From: Parasponia andersonii
Taxonomy: Eukaryota > Streptophyta > Magnoliopsida > Rosales > Cannabaceae
NCBI GenBank assembly: GCA_002914805.1
Contig: JXTB01000146.1
Coordinates: 688,481-752,480, forward strand
Reading direction: 5' to 3'
DNA: 64,000 nt
The notes below the pieces were generated by a model, which made no database searches, was not told the origin of the DNA, and saw only the letters and a list, made by a program, of their open reading frames with translations. A program made the position numbers and the translations under genes. Below, piece after piece: positions 35,591 through 47,775 of the stretch (the first letter of the stretch is position 1; each line of letters begins with the position of its first letter).

Positions 35591-37680
35591 TGCAATGGTA
35601 ATCCAACCCCCAAGTTACATCTGGCACTACATACTTAATTTGGAGAGTTTGTTTTTGGTACGGCTAGGTAGCTTGCCCTCTGAAAAGTTGCCTATCTAAT
35701 TCTTTTCTATCTAGACCAGCTCTAAGCCTGAATGTTGTCAACTTTAACTACTTAATTGGGGTAGAATTGCAACGAAGGCATATCAGATATACCTCGGTGA
35801 AAACCAACTTGCTAGGTTGAGGCTATACCCGAGTACAAGATATTTAAGGCCAGCATTATGTCCATTTAGCGTAGTTAAATATGTCGGCTGCTGCTGTTAA
35901 CATTGTATTTGTATACGAACTCAATTACGAAGTTTCCAACCGAATATACTCAGTTTTGGTCATTGTATATTGTTCATATTTGATTATTATATTTTGCATA
36001 ATTCCAAATTTTATATAACTCTGCCAAACTATCATTTTCAAAAGAAAGAAAAAACATGTTTTATTCGCTCCTTCAACTTCACAAGAGTTTGTAAAAATAA
36101 TAATGGTATGGACATCAACTTAATTATTTGTCAAAATAATGTTTATGTAGGTATTTTAATCTCAAACACTCAAAATAATAAGAGATAAATAAATATGTTG
36201 TTTATATCTTTTGTATATATGGCATTAATAATGGGGTAGAGGCTATAGAGACTCGATCTCCAGGACCATAAATAAATTATATAATTAATGTCCTTTTCAA
36301 GCGTTAAAGGGATCAAAACCACCGATGAGCTAGATTCAGGAGCACCCACTGGTTTAAGGGACATCATTTGTTGTATTTGAAAATAATTTAATTTTCAACT
36401 CTTTTTTTTTTTTTTTGAAGGGATCAACTCTTTTGCTTTTTAATTTGTATTATTTTCCTAGAAAGAGACAAATTGCATAAACTACTTTTACTTGTATGCT
36501 AAAAAAAATAATCAATTTTGGAAACTTTCAATCAAAATTTTTGAAATTTTGTTTTGCTTCAAATTTTCCCTTGTCAAACTAACTAGTCAAAATTGAGTGC
36601 GTAGAAGCGCAAATAGACTCTTCATAAACATTAAAAATTAACCCAACAAATATATAGAATTATACTTAGACATTTGGACCAAATAAGATAAAATTTGATT
36701 AATCATGGCTATTTAGATAATTAAGATTATATCTTGTTTGGCCAGTTATGTTAGCAAAAATACAAGATTTTTTCCAATACATGCTTTTTATAGCAAAAAT
36801 ACAAGATTTTTTCCAATACATGCTTTTTATATTGATTGTAATTTTCTAAAAATTAAAGAGACGATTTTTTAAAATGAAAAAATGAAATTAGTGGTGTTTT
36901 AAGAAAATGGATGTATTGTATATACAAATAGAAGATAGGATCATGGATATATACAGAAATCCTGATAGGGTCTCCTTTACCTTTAAGCAGTAGGTTCAAC
37001 GCATAGTCTTCATAAATGTCAGCTTCGCTTTAAACTAGACGACATTATTAATGAAGGGCACATGAAAAGAGGGGGAAAAAAAAAATCATCCACCTTCTTT
37101 CTTTGTCCTATTACAATAAAAAGTTAATCCCTCAAAGCTCAAGAGGGAAAATATGAATATTTGAATTTTGCAAGTCTTGAAATTACTTTAATTGAGCACG
37201 ACCATCTAGCAGGATCCAGCCAAAACATTTATTCTACCATTCTCTTATAATTGTTATTTTTTAATATTCCAAGTTTTCAATTTTCACTTGCTCTTTATGC
37301 TTAACGTTTAAAGGGGCTTTTTGCAAACTTCCTTATAATAGATTTATAGTAGTCACTTTTTTAATTGAGAAATTTAGGTAAATAATCAATATTTTATATT
37401 TAATTGAGTAAGTGTCTATTTTTTAGATTTAATTGGTAAATATCTATGTATATATATTTTTACAAAATTAATTTTTGTTATTGTACTGAAATGTACTAGA
37501 TATAATTTTTTATACTTAATATATAAAATTTTATACTTGGCATATAAACATACATATCAGACATTTTACTATAACATTTGACAAAAAAATATTTACTTAA
37601 ATTAGATCAAAAATTTAGTCATATTTCTATAAGGGGCCTTTTTAATTTATGCTGCTTACAAAATTCCAAGCTCTGAAGTG
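34561..37680. other. Intergenic, no supported gene
   Basis: AT-rich. It holds an N at 35555 beside a TA tract (35556-35586), a perfect 39-bp tandem duplication (36752-36829) and many poly-A/T runs. The ORFs seen (for example 35050-35259) have no features of real genes. Confidence 0.6.
36752..36829. repeat. Perfect 39-bp tandem duplication
   Basis: Two identical 39-bp units start with TAGCAAAAATACAAGA and lie head to tail at 36752 and 36791. Confidence 0.92.
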
Positions 37681-37681
37681 G

Positions 37682-38000
37682 CAAAAAATTGAAAAATCCT
37701 GAAACGGGCTGAATTCTTGAAAATATTTTGAATAACTTTTTAAAATTTTTTTGAAAAATAATTTTTTTTTAATAAATATTTCGAAAAATAACACTTTTAA
37801 TTAAAATTTAGTCATTTTTAATAGTACTCAAGGTAACTTTATTTGAGGTAACAAATCAAGAATACCTTGGTTACTTCAAGTATCTCATTAATTAATAAAA
37901 AATGATATTTTTCTAAATACTTTTAAAAATGGCACTTTTCTAATTAAAATTTGAGGTTTTTTAACAATTTAAAAATCCTGGATTTTTCAATTTTTTAAAA
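37682..38000. repeat. Small foldback element
   Basis: The left AAAAAATTGAAAAATCCTG pairs with CAGGATTTTTCAATTTTTT-like sequence at 37976-37997. The inner sequence also pairs in part (CACTTTTAATTAAAATTT with its reverse). Length is ~320 bp and there is no ORF. Confidence 0.6.
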
Positions 38001-38725
38001 AATTACCATAAAAAATCAAATTTTCTCTTTTAATTTTTATAACTAAATAACCAAATATATTAGTAGATATATTCAGTATATAAACTAATTTACTGATATA
38101 TATATATATATATTAGTTCATTTACATGTGTAAAAGATCGACATCAACTATAATTTAGGTTCAGGAAAATATCCATGGCCCATGAGGCAACAAGAGAGGC
38201 TTGATCCAGCCCAAAGAAACGTTAGAATTAGTAAATTTGGGCCTGAAGAACTGAATGACCCATGGGCCATGTGTGAACATGAGTTAAAGTTTTGGTGTTC
38301 GGCTTTCTAGCAACTATTTTTCACTTGTTAAGATTATCACTAGTTTTTATTTGTGAAATCTCGACTTTTATCCTCTGTTGCGAGTTTCATAATCTGTATA
38401 GTTAAATTTAACTTATGTTTAGTTGGTTTTAAAATTGATGTAATTTTTCAGTTAAAAAAATAAAAGATCTAAGTTGTCTGGTATTTATTCAAGGTTATTT
38501 TTTATACAAACTGTCAATTTTCAAAAAGAACAAATAAGTTGCTCGATCACTAATACGGTAATACCTCTCCCATAAACTGCCATGTCCGAAAATTTCCCCC
38601 TGGTGTAAGCAAATTTCATCACTTTGTCGCCTTGTTGGGGATTTATAAATCAAAATATATACAATAAGCAAGTGACATGAGATACACATCCGACTTCAAT
38701 TCTGATCATAAATTTAGTGAAAGTA
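38001..38725. other. Intergenic, no recognised feature
   Basis: AT-rich, with a TA tract at 38095-38112 and a moderately GC-rich stretch at 38160-38300 without a usable ORF. Confidence 0.5.
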
Positions 38726-38794
38726 GTTGGAATAGCTCAGTTGGTTAGAGGGTGGGGCTGTTAAGCACAAGGTCGAGATTCAAGCCTCCTAGCA
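38726..38794 (+). pseudogene. tRNA-Asn(GTT)-like relic
   Basis: The sequence follows plant nuclear tRNA-Asn from the acceptor 5' strand through the D arm (TAGCTCAGTTGGTTAGAG) and the anticodon loop (CTGTTAA, anticodon GTT). It then loses bases in the T arm and acceptor 3' strand (only CCTCCTAGCA remains). Point changes break the anticodon stem. It is therefore a tRNA pseudogene or the head of a tRNA-derived SINE. Confidence 0.75.
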
Positions 38795-38904
38795 AAGTCA
38801 TTTACTATCGAAATTTTCTCCTGGGATAATTAAGTTTTGAAAAATCAATGATTAAGTTAGTTTGAAAACAAATTGACAAGCACAGAATACCACAAAAAGA
38901 GACA

Positions 38905-39215
38905 TTCACGGTAGTTTTTAACGGTCATAATTAATAATTTCACAACAGCTGAAAACCGCCGTTAATACAAATACTATTAAAAAATATCACTTTTTAACTG
39001 CAGTTGATAACTGCTGCGAAAGATAGACATATTTAACAGCGGTTATAACCATTGATGATATTTCTTTGATGGAGATTAATTACGACAATTTTCATAAAAC
39101 TGTTGTAATTAATCCATTTCACGGCAGTTACAACCGCTGTTAAAAGTTGTTTGTTGCCTTTTAACGGTGGTTCCACATGAATCGCCGTTAAAAGCCTATT
39201 CCAGGAAATTTTTTT
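38905..39215. repeat. Left subterminal repeats of the CACTA element
   Basis: Repeated words such as TTTTAACGG, AACCGCCGTTAA, TTAACAGCGGTTATAACC and ACGGCAGTTACAACCGCTGTTAA occur in direct and inverted orientation. In En/Spm relatives, repeats of this type bind the element-encoded TNPA-like protein. Confidence 0.8.
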
Positions 39216-40528
39216 TTTCTCTTTCTCTAGATAATTTACAAAATTCCACACAATAAAAACCTGTATATAAACAGTTTCATTCGATTTCTATAATATCTAG
39301 ACCCAGATAAATTCACAAATAAATGTATATAAGTAAAGTTCTATTACATGAACAACTATAACACAATATGTGTACCACTACCCACTTGCAAATTAATTAA
39401 CTTAATTCAATGTTAGACTAATTTATCTAACATACATAAAGTCAACGAACTAGAAATATAACCTACTACTTGAGCATATTACTAAAACTTGCAATATAAT
39501 TCTGACAAATATTCCAATAACTAAGTCCAAGAACATAATCTAACCAATCGAGACCAATCATAAATAGTTGGTTATAGTTATGGCCCATTCTTCACGCATT
39601 TCATTGATGTCATCTATTGAATAAATTTCTTAGCCACGACACTATAAGTTTATAAACACAAATCAAATTTAGTAACTAAAAATGACAAGTACATGTGAAC
39701 TTAAATACTTTTAGACAAACAAAATAAAGTATCTAGATAATTACATTTAATCCAATATAATCCATTGGACTATTACTTTCACCAAGTCTCACATTATGCG
39801 CAAGATATAAAAATCACACTCTATATAATTGGATTGAGATGGAGACTATGATTATGATGAGAATTATATATAATTAAAATATATAAACATCAATTGCATA
39901 CCTTAATAAGTTCATATTATAATCGTTATAGATTATACTTTAATTGCATATCACCTTGGTCGTTATCCCCTTTTTTGCTTATCAGCATTATATATTTGGA
40001 ATGCACTAAAAGAAAACAAATGTCATATTACTAATAGATTAATTACATATATTTATATTATATTATAAACTATATTAATTAATTTATGAGATTTTGGGCA
40101 AATTGTCTTGGTCGTTGTCTAAGTGGATCAAATAAATAAATTTTTTTTTGGGTCACATTAATCACCATTAATATCCAATATTGTCTATTCAAAGCAATAT
40201 AACTAATTATAACTACAAGAAAACATAAACAACCCAATCATATAATATTTTAGTCAAAGAAAGATAATATTTACGCAAGATTATAAGGAGTAAATAATAG
40301 CATTCCTTTGCTTACTACATGAAGTTTTTGTACAAGATCACAAGGACAACTATCATTCTTTATACTGAGAATTTTAGATATGATAGAAGGATCAACAAAT
40401 TGAAATATGTGCAATCATTCCAAACTCAAGAGTTCATAGTCCAAGTACCTAATTAGAAATCAAAAATATATTATGTTACTATAAATTAAGAAAATATGCA
40501 ATATTTATAAAAAAAAATAGTAATGTAC
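39216..40528. other. Non-coding interior of the CACTA element
   Basis: AT-rich sequence between the left repeats and the second CACTA gene. It may contain introns or the 3' part of that gene (minus strand), but no domain is visible. Confidence 0.5.
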
Positions 40529-42521
40529 TTACTTGATATACACTGAAATGCATATAGCACAAATCTCTTGGAGAAGATAGAAATATATTATATCTTCTGT
40601 TACCACATAAAATTGATGCTCCTCAATCTCACATATTTCTTGTTCTATCAGTATTGAAATATTGAAATTAACATTGAATTTTGAAATTATTGAATACAAA
40701 GACTTCAATGTTAGGGAAATATAAGGAGTTTGTATAGGCAACTCCGAATACACAGGCCTAACATTAGATAATGATGAAGGAACCGCTTCTTTCTGTTGAG
40801 GTTGAGTCACTGGCTGTATAGATAGTGACATATTTTTCTTCCTTTGTGGCTATATTTTAATTAGTTAAAATGATGTATATTGTATTAAACTAGTTGAGTA
40901 AAAATTTGAGAATTTACCTCATCATTCCTAAGTATTACTAGATACTTAGGCCAAGATACTAGTGTATCAATTGCAGACATAACTAGGAAGATATTGATAG
41001 ATGGAATAGGAATGGAGAGGACCGCGTGCTTGTTGAAATTGGCAGCAACTATCTCGTTATCTAGTTCTACCATCAATTTATAAACTGCATATTGAATATA
41101 TTAGTACAATTATATAATATACATATAAAGAGATAAAAAAAAAAGCTATACTAGTATAGTTTTTACCGAGATTGACGTTGTACTATTATTTTCTACTTTA
41201 GGTATTGTGGCATAAAATTCAAGTTCTTCGAGATCATTAATATCCATTTCAATATCTTTAACATCAATTTCGGGCTCATGGACACCAACTTTTGAATTCT
41301 TTTTTCCGAGTGCACCGATGGATTTCAAAATCATGTTTTGAAACTTGTCAAATCTTTGTTGCAATGTAATTTCTTGCTTTTGGAGGTATGCTTCGTATAT
41401 TCTTTCTAACTTACTAATTTTTTTCCTCCCATGCTTTGTTTCTTTGTCTTTCATAGTGAAATTGGCATTCTTATAATTCTCTTAATCCTCCATTAGGCCT
41501 CCTGAATACTTCTCTTTGTGCTACCTTGAACATGACCTGGGTACTCAGGAGTTCTCAATGCTTGAGTAAGAATGTCGTTGGATCCAATTTCAATAATTTC
41601 TCCCTTGTTCTGTAGCTCATATAACATATCCTATAAAAGTAGTAAACACATTATTTAGTTAATCAAATTTTCAGTTATAAATACTAAAGTACGTATAATA
41701 AATAGAACTAACAATTCCTTCGCCTTTTTCACTTGTACTATTATCTACATATTCTCTTTTTGAATTTTATCTGGACTTTCTCCATAGCTTAGCTTGCTCA
41801 ACTGGATGTACACTTCCTTCTTTTTCTTGTATTTCTCTTTCCAACCATGCGAAAGACTTACAAGAAGTGCGGTGTGGAAATTGTTGTTTTGTACATCTTT
41901 CTTGGTCTTTTTTCCTCAATTCTAGAAAGTTAGGATCCATTTTTGATGCAATAAAGGCCTTTTATTGTTCATCAGTGATGTAATAATTGCTTGTCAGTGG
42001 GACTACTAATGCATCTGGATTTTCTGTAGCCCATACAGCATCTTCAAAGTACCTCCTAACATAGTTACTAGTCAATGATGACTTGTGGTCACGCCATTTC
42101 TTACTCACCAATGACCACACATAAGCTCTATTACCCTGTCTATCGACTTCTAAGAAATACTCTACAGCAAAATCAAACAAAATATGAATTAGGCCATATT
42201 ATAGCATAAACAAATAAAGTATGATATGAAACAAACTAGAAGATAACTTACTCTCAAGTCGTCCTATATGACAATGTAAACCTTCCTTGGAACATTAGGC
42301 CAATCAGGTATAGTAATCGGAACTTTGGTACGAGCTAACCAATCAAGATATGACTCAAATCCCGGTGCTCAATGCCTAACTGGTTCGCCAAATGCATTCT
42401 ACTCTAAAGAAACTAATTCTTCCCTATTCCTCATTTTGATGATTTCTTTACACTGTGTAACCCCACTTTTTGCCTTCTTCTTCTGATGCTTTATATGATC
42501 CTCTTCTGAATGGTCTTCCAT
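40529..42521 (-). pseudogene. Second CACTA gene (TNPA-like / plant transposase 24 type)
   Basis: The likely start is the ATG at 42519-42521 (MEDHSEEDHIK). Parts in order: a basic N-terminus; a segment at 41962-42180 with VSKKWRDHKSSLTSNYVRR-like sequence; a lysine-rich coiled-coil stretch at 41146-41454; a segment at 40885-41076 (IPIPSIN...WPKYLVIL); and a C-terminal segment at 40529-40831. Intron-like gaps and stops interrupt it (about 41470-41960, 42181-42300). The order matches the regulatory gene of plant CACTA elements. A Ulp1-like tail is not visible. Confidence 0.72.
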
Positions 42522-42829
42522 GGACCTAAACAAATAAAACAAAATATTAGTACATAGAATAACTCTTATTAATCAATTTTTGCAAGTAATGAAAATAAAC
42601 ACATAATACAATAGATACATGTTTAATTCACCTTATATTATTTTGTCTTAGCCAATATTAATCCGTATACTATCACCATCATCCTGAGAATATGATCCTG
42701 TAGTTCCTTCTATAGTATCAAAATTATCAGTGTCTCCTAAATCTATATCAATTGTATTAAGCTTATCAAGTACTTCAAGTTCAATAAGATCATCACTATT
42801 TCTCATATTTCTTGGTTCTGTAGAAAGTA

Positions 42830-45800
42830 CTACAGTCTAATCACCATCTAATGGATCAGTAATATAAGATACTTGTTTTGCTTGTGAGGCTAAAATGAAA
42901 GGATCATCTTTATGACCCATTCTCTATAGGTTAACCAACTTAAAGCCCAAATCATCCACTTTGACCCCATGAGTACTTTCAACACAATCATATTTAAAAA
43001 TTGAGACCCTAAATCCATAATAGTCGAGCTCCTATATCTCTTTTAGTACTCTATAGTAGGTCTTAATCCTTCAATAGGGTACTTATTCTTAGCACTAGCA
43101 AAGTACATAGTTTTTGCAATAATACTAACTCCACTATTTTGATTAGCCTACATATCATTACGAGACTTAGTGTTAAAACGTCGACCATTGATAACATATG
43201 CCTCTTGCTTAGTAGGTATAATTACGGGACCTTTTGTAATTCATTTCAATTCTTCAGATACTTTAGTATTTGGATTCACCAAATTAATTTCAACCTTAAT
43301 TATAATAAAAATTACAAAAAAAAAAATACAAAAAGACCTCTTGTTAATGTGGATATATTTTACAGACAAAAGAACTAAATGTGTCATCTTGCACATAACT
43401 TTTTTCTTAACCAGTTTGTATCCTATGATATTCTTCTTGTATCCATTTTTCTCTCTTTGAAGAATTTTCTTGTATTACATATTATAAATGATCACTGTAT
43501 ATACAACCATTTATTAAGAATCTTATTGCAACAACTAAGATCATCAATAAATTTATGAATCAAATAACTTAATTGTAATTACTTGATATAAGGTTGAACA
43601 TCTATTGTATTTTCTAGTACAATTTTATGAGCTAACCTTAAATTTGTGCAATCAACGAGAGCGGGATTACCAACACCTATACCTTTACTTTGAAATTCTG
43701 CTGACTGTAGAGGTTTCAGAATACCAATAGTCTGAGCATGTCCAATATACTCTGAACAAAATTCTACAGTTTCTTCAGCTATGTAACATTCAACTATGCA
43801 TGCCTCAGGATGATTCCAATTTCTAGCATAACACTTATAAATTTTCATTAATCTTTCAATTGGATACATCTATCGTAAATAAACTGGACCACCTAACTTA
43901 ATTTCCCTTACTAAATATACAGTTAAATGAACCATAATATCAAAGAATAACTGAGGAAAAAATATTGCTCGAGAAGATATAATGTAATGATGATTTCTTT
44001 TTGAAGTGAGTCCAACTTAGTTACATCCACTACTTTAGCACAAATAGCATTGATGAAATAACATAATCTCATGATCGTGAATCTAACATGATTTTGAGAA
44101 ATTCCACAGATTACAACTGGAAGTAAGTATTACATCAAGGCATCACAATCATGTGACTTCAACCCAATTAGTCTTAAATCTTTTATAGACACCGAGTTGC
44201 GAATATTTGAGGAATAACTATCCGGAACTTTCATATTGGCTAAAATCTCACATATTTGATGCTTCTGTTCTTTTGTCAAATTAAAATAAGTTACCAGTAA
44301 AAATGTTCACTTCTCACCTAATTTAGAAGCTAACTTTTTTCTTATTCCTATTTCCACAAGATCAAGACCAACGGTAATACCATCTTTTGTTTTTCCAGAT
44401 ATGTTAAGCAAAGTCCTAATAATACTATCACAAACATCCCCTCAATGTGCGTGACATCAAGATTGTACCATAAAACATTATGCTTCCAATAGTATAACTC
44501 AAAGAAAATGGATTTCTTTTCCAATAGTCACTCTTTTTTTCTTCTTTCTCTGTGTCTTGTGTCATTTTCCCTTTTCTTTCTTATTTCTTTGACTTTTTTT
44601 TTTCACAACTTTTCTAAATTTATTAACTATTCGACTAACTTATTCAAAAACTTCCTCACCGCTTAATGGAATAAGAGCACTTTCAATCTTTTTTTTCCTA
44701 TTAAAATGCTTCGTATATTTATGATAAGTATGATCAAGAGGTAGGAATCGTCGATATCCCATATAGGCTTTTTTATTATAATGCTTCAATCTTATTGCAT
44801 GTGTATGCTCACTACATATTGGGCATGCTTTGTAACTCTTTACACAATGCCTAGACAAATTACTACATGCAGGGAAATCATTGATTGTCCATAATAAAAC
44901 CACCCTCAAATTAAATCTCTCTTTTTCCTTTTATCATAACAATCGACTCTATCCCATAGACTTTTTAAATAGTCTATCAATGGTGTCAAATAAACATCTA
45001 TGTCATTCCCAAATAATTTAGATCCTGAGGTTAACAGGGTGAGCATTATAAATCTTCTCTTCATGCACGACTAGAGAGGAAGATTATAAATAACAAGTAT
45101 AACTGATCAATAATTATAATTACTACTCAATGAACTATGAGGGTTTATTATTGGCAATCAGCTGAAAGATTGAGTCTGAGATTTCTAGGATCTTCTTTTA
45201 TTATTGGCCACATGTCATCTATTTTTCTCTAAGCAAGAGAATGGATGCCGGAGTTTTTCATCTTTGATTCTTTCTTCATTATGCCATATCAAACTTTTAG
45301 CATATTTTTCATTTCGAAACAATTGTCTAAATCAAGGAATGGGTGGAATATACTATAACACTTTTGCTGAGACCCCTTTCTTCTCTTGGTTAAAGTGCTT
45401 CATAGTCTTCCATCTTGAACTTTTGCACATAGGATAACTACTTGCATCTGTAAACTCTTTGCAGTATAATATACAATTATTTGGACAACCATGTATCTTT
45501 TTATACTCCATACCCATTGAGCATAATGTTTTCTTCGCCTCATACATAGAAGTAGGTATTTGATATTTTTCGGGAATATCTCTCCTAATAATGAAAGTAA
45601 TTGAGGAAATCTACTATTGCTCTACCCATTACGTGTATTTAAATTGTAATTCCTAATAAAAAATGACAATGTCGTGATTTTTGAACCAGGATAGAGATCT
45701 TTCTCTGCATCCTCCACTAATTTCATGAATTAATCTAGACGATTAGCAAAGTTCTCTTCAACACCATTAACACATCTATCGGAAGATCTTCGTATTCCTC

Positions 45801-46079
45801 AGAAACATATTCCTTTCGAGCTCTTTTGTTAGGGAAATTTTCTTCACGTGCGGGTTCCCTATGCCATATCCATGTCGTATAAGATGTATCTATTCCATTA
45901 AAAAATAAATATTCACTTACATCGACATCTCTCATATAATTAATATTACCATATTTAATACATGTATATGGAGTCATATTAGGATCTATACCATTTTCTT
46001 TGGGATATCTTAGGAAATGTGCAACCCAATCTTCATGCTCTTTTGATAATCTACTCTTTGTCATCCAACTTTTATTCAT
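42830..46079 (-). pseudogene. TNP2-type CACTA transposase
   Basis: The start is the ATG at 46079 (MNKSWMTKSRLSKEHEDW), giving the transposase-associated N-terminal domain (45735-46079). Next come TNP2 segments at 45353-45547 (MGMEYKKIHGCPNNCILYCK) and 44640-44909 (LLWTINDFPACSNLS, CPICSEHTHAIRL). A DUF4218-type segment follows at 43579-43950 (FFDIMVHLTVYLVREIK, then MYPIERLMKIYKCYARNW), and a DUF4216-type segment at 42830-43200. The protein would cut and move the element. Frame changes and stops lie between most blocks, so this copy cannot act on its own. Confidence 0.85.
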
Positions 46080-47084
46080 TACTAAACACTAAAATTCAAC
46101 AGAGTTTCTGCTTAAAAATTGACTAACCCCTGCAAAAAACCAATGCACACCACCAATCTATACTTCAAACCCAAGTCAATATATCACATTTTAACATTTT
46201 AAACCTCCAAATTTATCTCCTTTCATACTTTGTATTAAATTAACAAAGTTAGTAACTTAAAAAGTAACTAATTTTGTTAATGCTTATCTTTTTTCAACTA
46301 AGAATTATGTAAATTCAAAATATTATCTATCTAAAATTAGTAACTATATAATCTATCAAATAAATAATAATACACACATTACACATATATTAAAATCGCA
46401 TAAAATTAAGTAATTCATGATAATGTAGTCACATTAGCAAATTATAATTGCTAATGACTATTAAAAAAACAACATAATAACATACATTTCAAATCACTTT
46501 CTTTAATTAAAAGAAATTTTGGATTAAATAAAAAAATTACCTCAAAGTGACCTAAAATCCAACAATAATCCAAATTTGATGCTAGACTTGCTATACCCGT
46601 TCAAATGAGAACCTAATGTATGTTAGACTTGCTACACAAAATCACAATCATATTTGACATAAAAACAATTCAGATTAAATAAAAAATTAAAAAAAAATAC
46701 CTCCAAGTGACCTAAAATGCAACAATGCTATGGATTTGATGCTAAAATTGATTTTTTGACCAAATTTGAACCTAAAACAACCAAAAATTACACACAAAAA
46801 AATAAGATTACACATTACTCGAGAATTGCAGTGGTTAATTGTAAATTTTTCTAAACAAATTCTAGGTTAACAAATTATTAAAATACAAATAAATCATAAA
46901 AAAAATCATGTATATAAAGCTTACCCACATCAAAAGAAACAATTTGAGGTAAATGGAGGTGATTTTTAGTTGAAAATTGGCTAGATTACTAGTTGTTGTG
47001 CACAAAGAAGATGAATGGCACGTCCACAGGTAGAGGAAGAAGAAGAAGAATGAAGGCACGAGCAGGTCTCGTCACTCTTATAGT
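46080..47084. other. 5' non-coding part of the CACTA element
   Basis: AT-rich leader/promoter region of the transposase gene on the minus strand. There is a near-duplicate pair of ~70-bp segments (about 46530-46600 and 46670-46750) sharing CTCAAGTGACCTAAAAT-like words. Confidence 0.5.
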
Positions 47085-47284
47085 GGTCTTTAACGGCGTT
47101 TCTAATAGAATCTCCATTAAAGTTGTGTTTTTCACATTCTCGACAATTCCACTCTAACTGCTGAGAAAATTGTTTTTAAAAAGTAACTTTTTCTTAATAG
47201 TTAGGGTACCCAGTTCACTCTAACGGCAGTTCTCATTGAACTGCCATTAAATTAATGTCGTTAAAGGCATTCTTTATTGTAGTG
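47085..47284. repeat. Right subterminal repeats and terminus of the CACTA element
   Basis: Contains CTTTAACGGCG, CTAACGGCAGTTCTCATTG, GAACTGCCATTAA and GTCGTTAAAGGC, then the terminus TTTATTGTAGTG at 47284. This mirrors the left side. Confidence 0.85.
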
Positions 47285-47775
47285 ACATATCTTAAGTGCA
47301 TGTGGTATTATATATATGTAGTATTATAATACTTCATTCCAATGTCAAAATAGTTTGGTATCTAGCCAAGTCATTTTCTAATAAAATTTTCTTTTGGGAT
47401 TATTTCTTTTTTTTTTTTTTAATATTGGAGTAGGAGAAATTGAATTCTAAATTTTTAATATTAGAGACAAGTGTGGTTACCAATTAAACCAAACATGTGA
47501 CCATGAGATTAAGTTTGTTAATTTTGGAAACAAATTAACAAACATATATCTTAAGTGTATGTGGTGTTATATATCGTAGTATTACAACACTTCATTCTAA
47601 TATCAAAATAGTTCGGTATCTAGCCAGGTCATTTGCTAACAAAATTTTCTTTTGGGAATGCTTTTTTTTTTTAATTGCATAGGAGAGTTGTACTCTAGAT
47701 ATCTAATATTAGAGACATGTGTGGTTGCCAATCAGACTAAGCCCGCGACCATGGGATTGGGCTATTTTTATTGGT
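47285..47775. repeat. Tandem repeat of a ~255-bp unit
   Basis: Two diverged copies, about 47285-47535 and 47540-47775, share ATATCTTAAGTG, GGTATCTAGCCA, TTTTCTTTTGGGA and TTAGAGACA. A partial third copy lies on the other side of the CACTA element (about 38790-38884). Confidence 0.8.

Larger units (their letters stand above)
38885..47284 (-). mobile_element. Degenerate CACTA (En/Spm-type) DNA transposon
   Basis: The right end reads, on the minus strand, CACTACAATAAAGAATGCC, a CACTA terminus. Both ends carry several subterminal copies of TTTAACGGCGGTT-like words in both orientations, the expected transposase-binding repeats. The interior encodes a TNP2-type transposase and a second CACTA protein on the minus strand. 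The left terminus is eroded (ACCACAAAAAGAG near 38888), so its exact base is uncertain. ACA flanks both sides as a possible 3-bp target duplication. Confidence 0.85.

Noticed and set aside
38726..38794. Functional tRNA-Asn gene
   Set aside because: The T arm and acceptor are shortened and the anticodon stem is mispaired.
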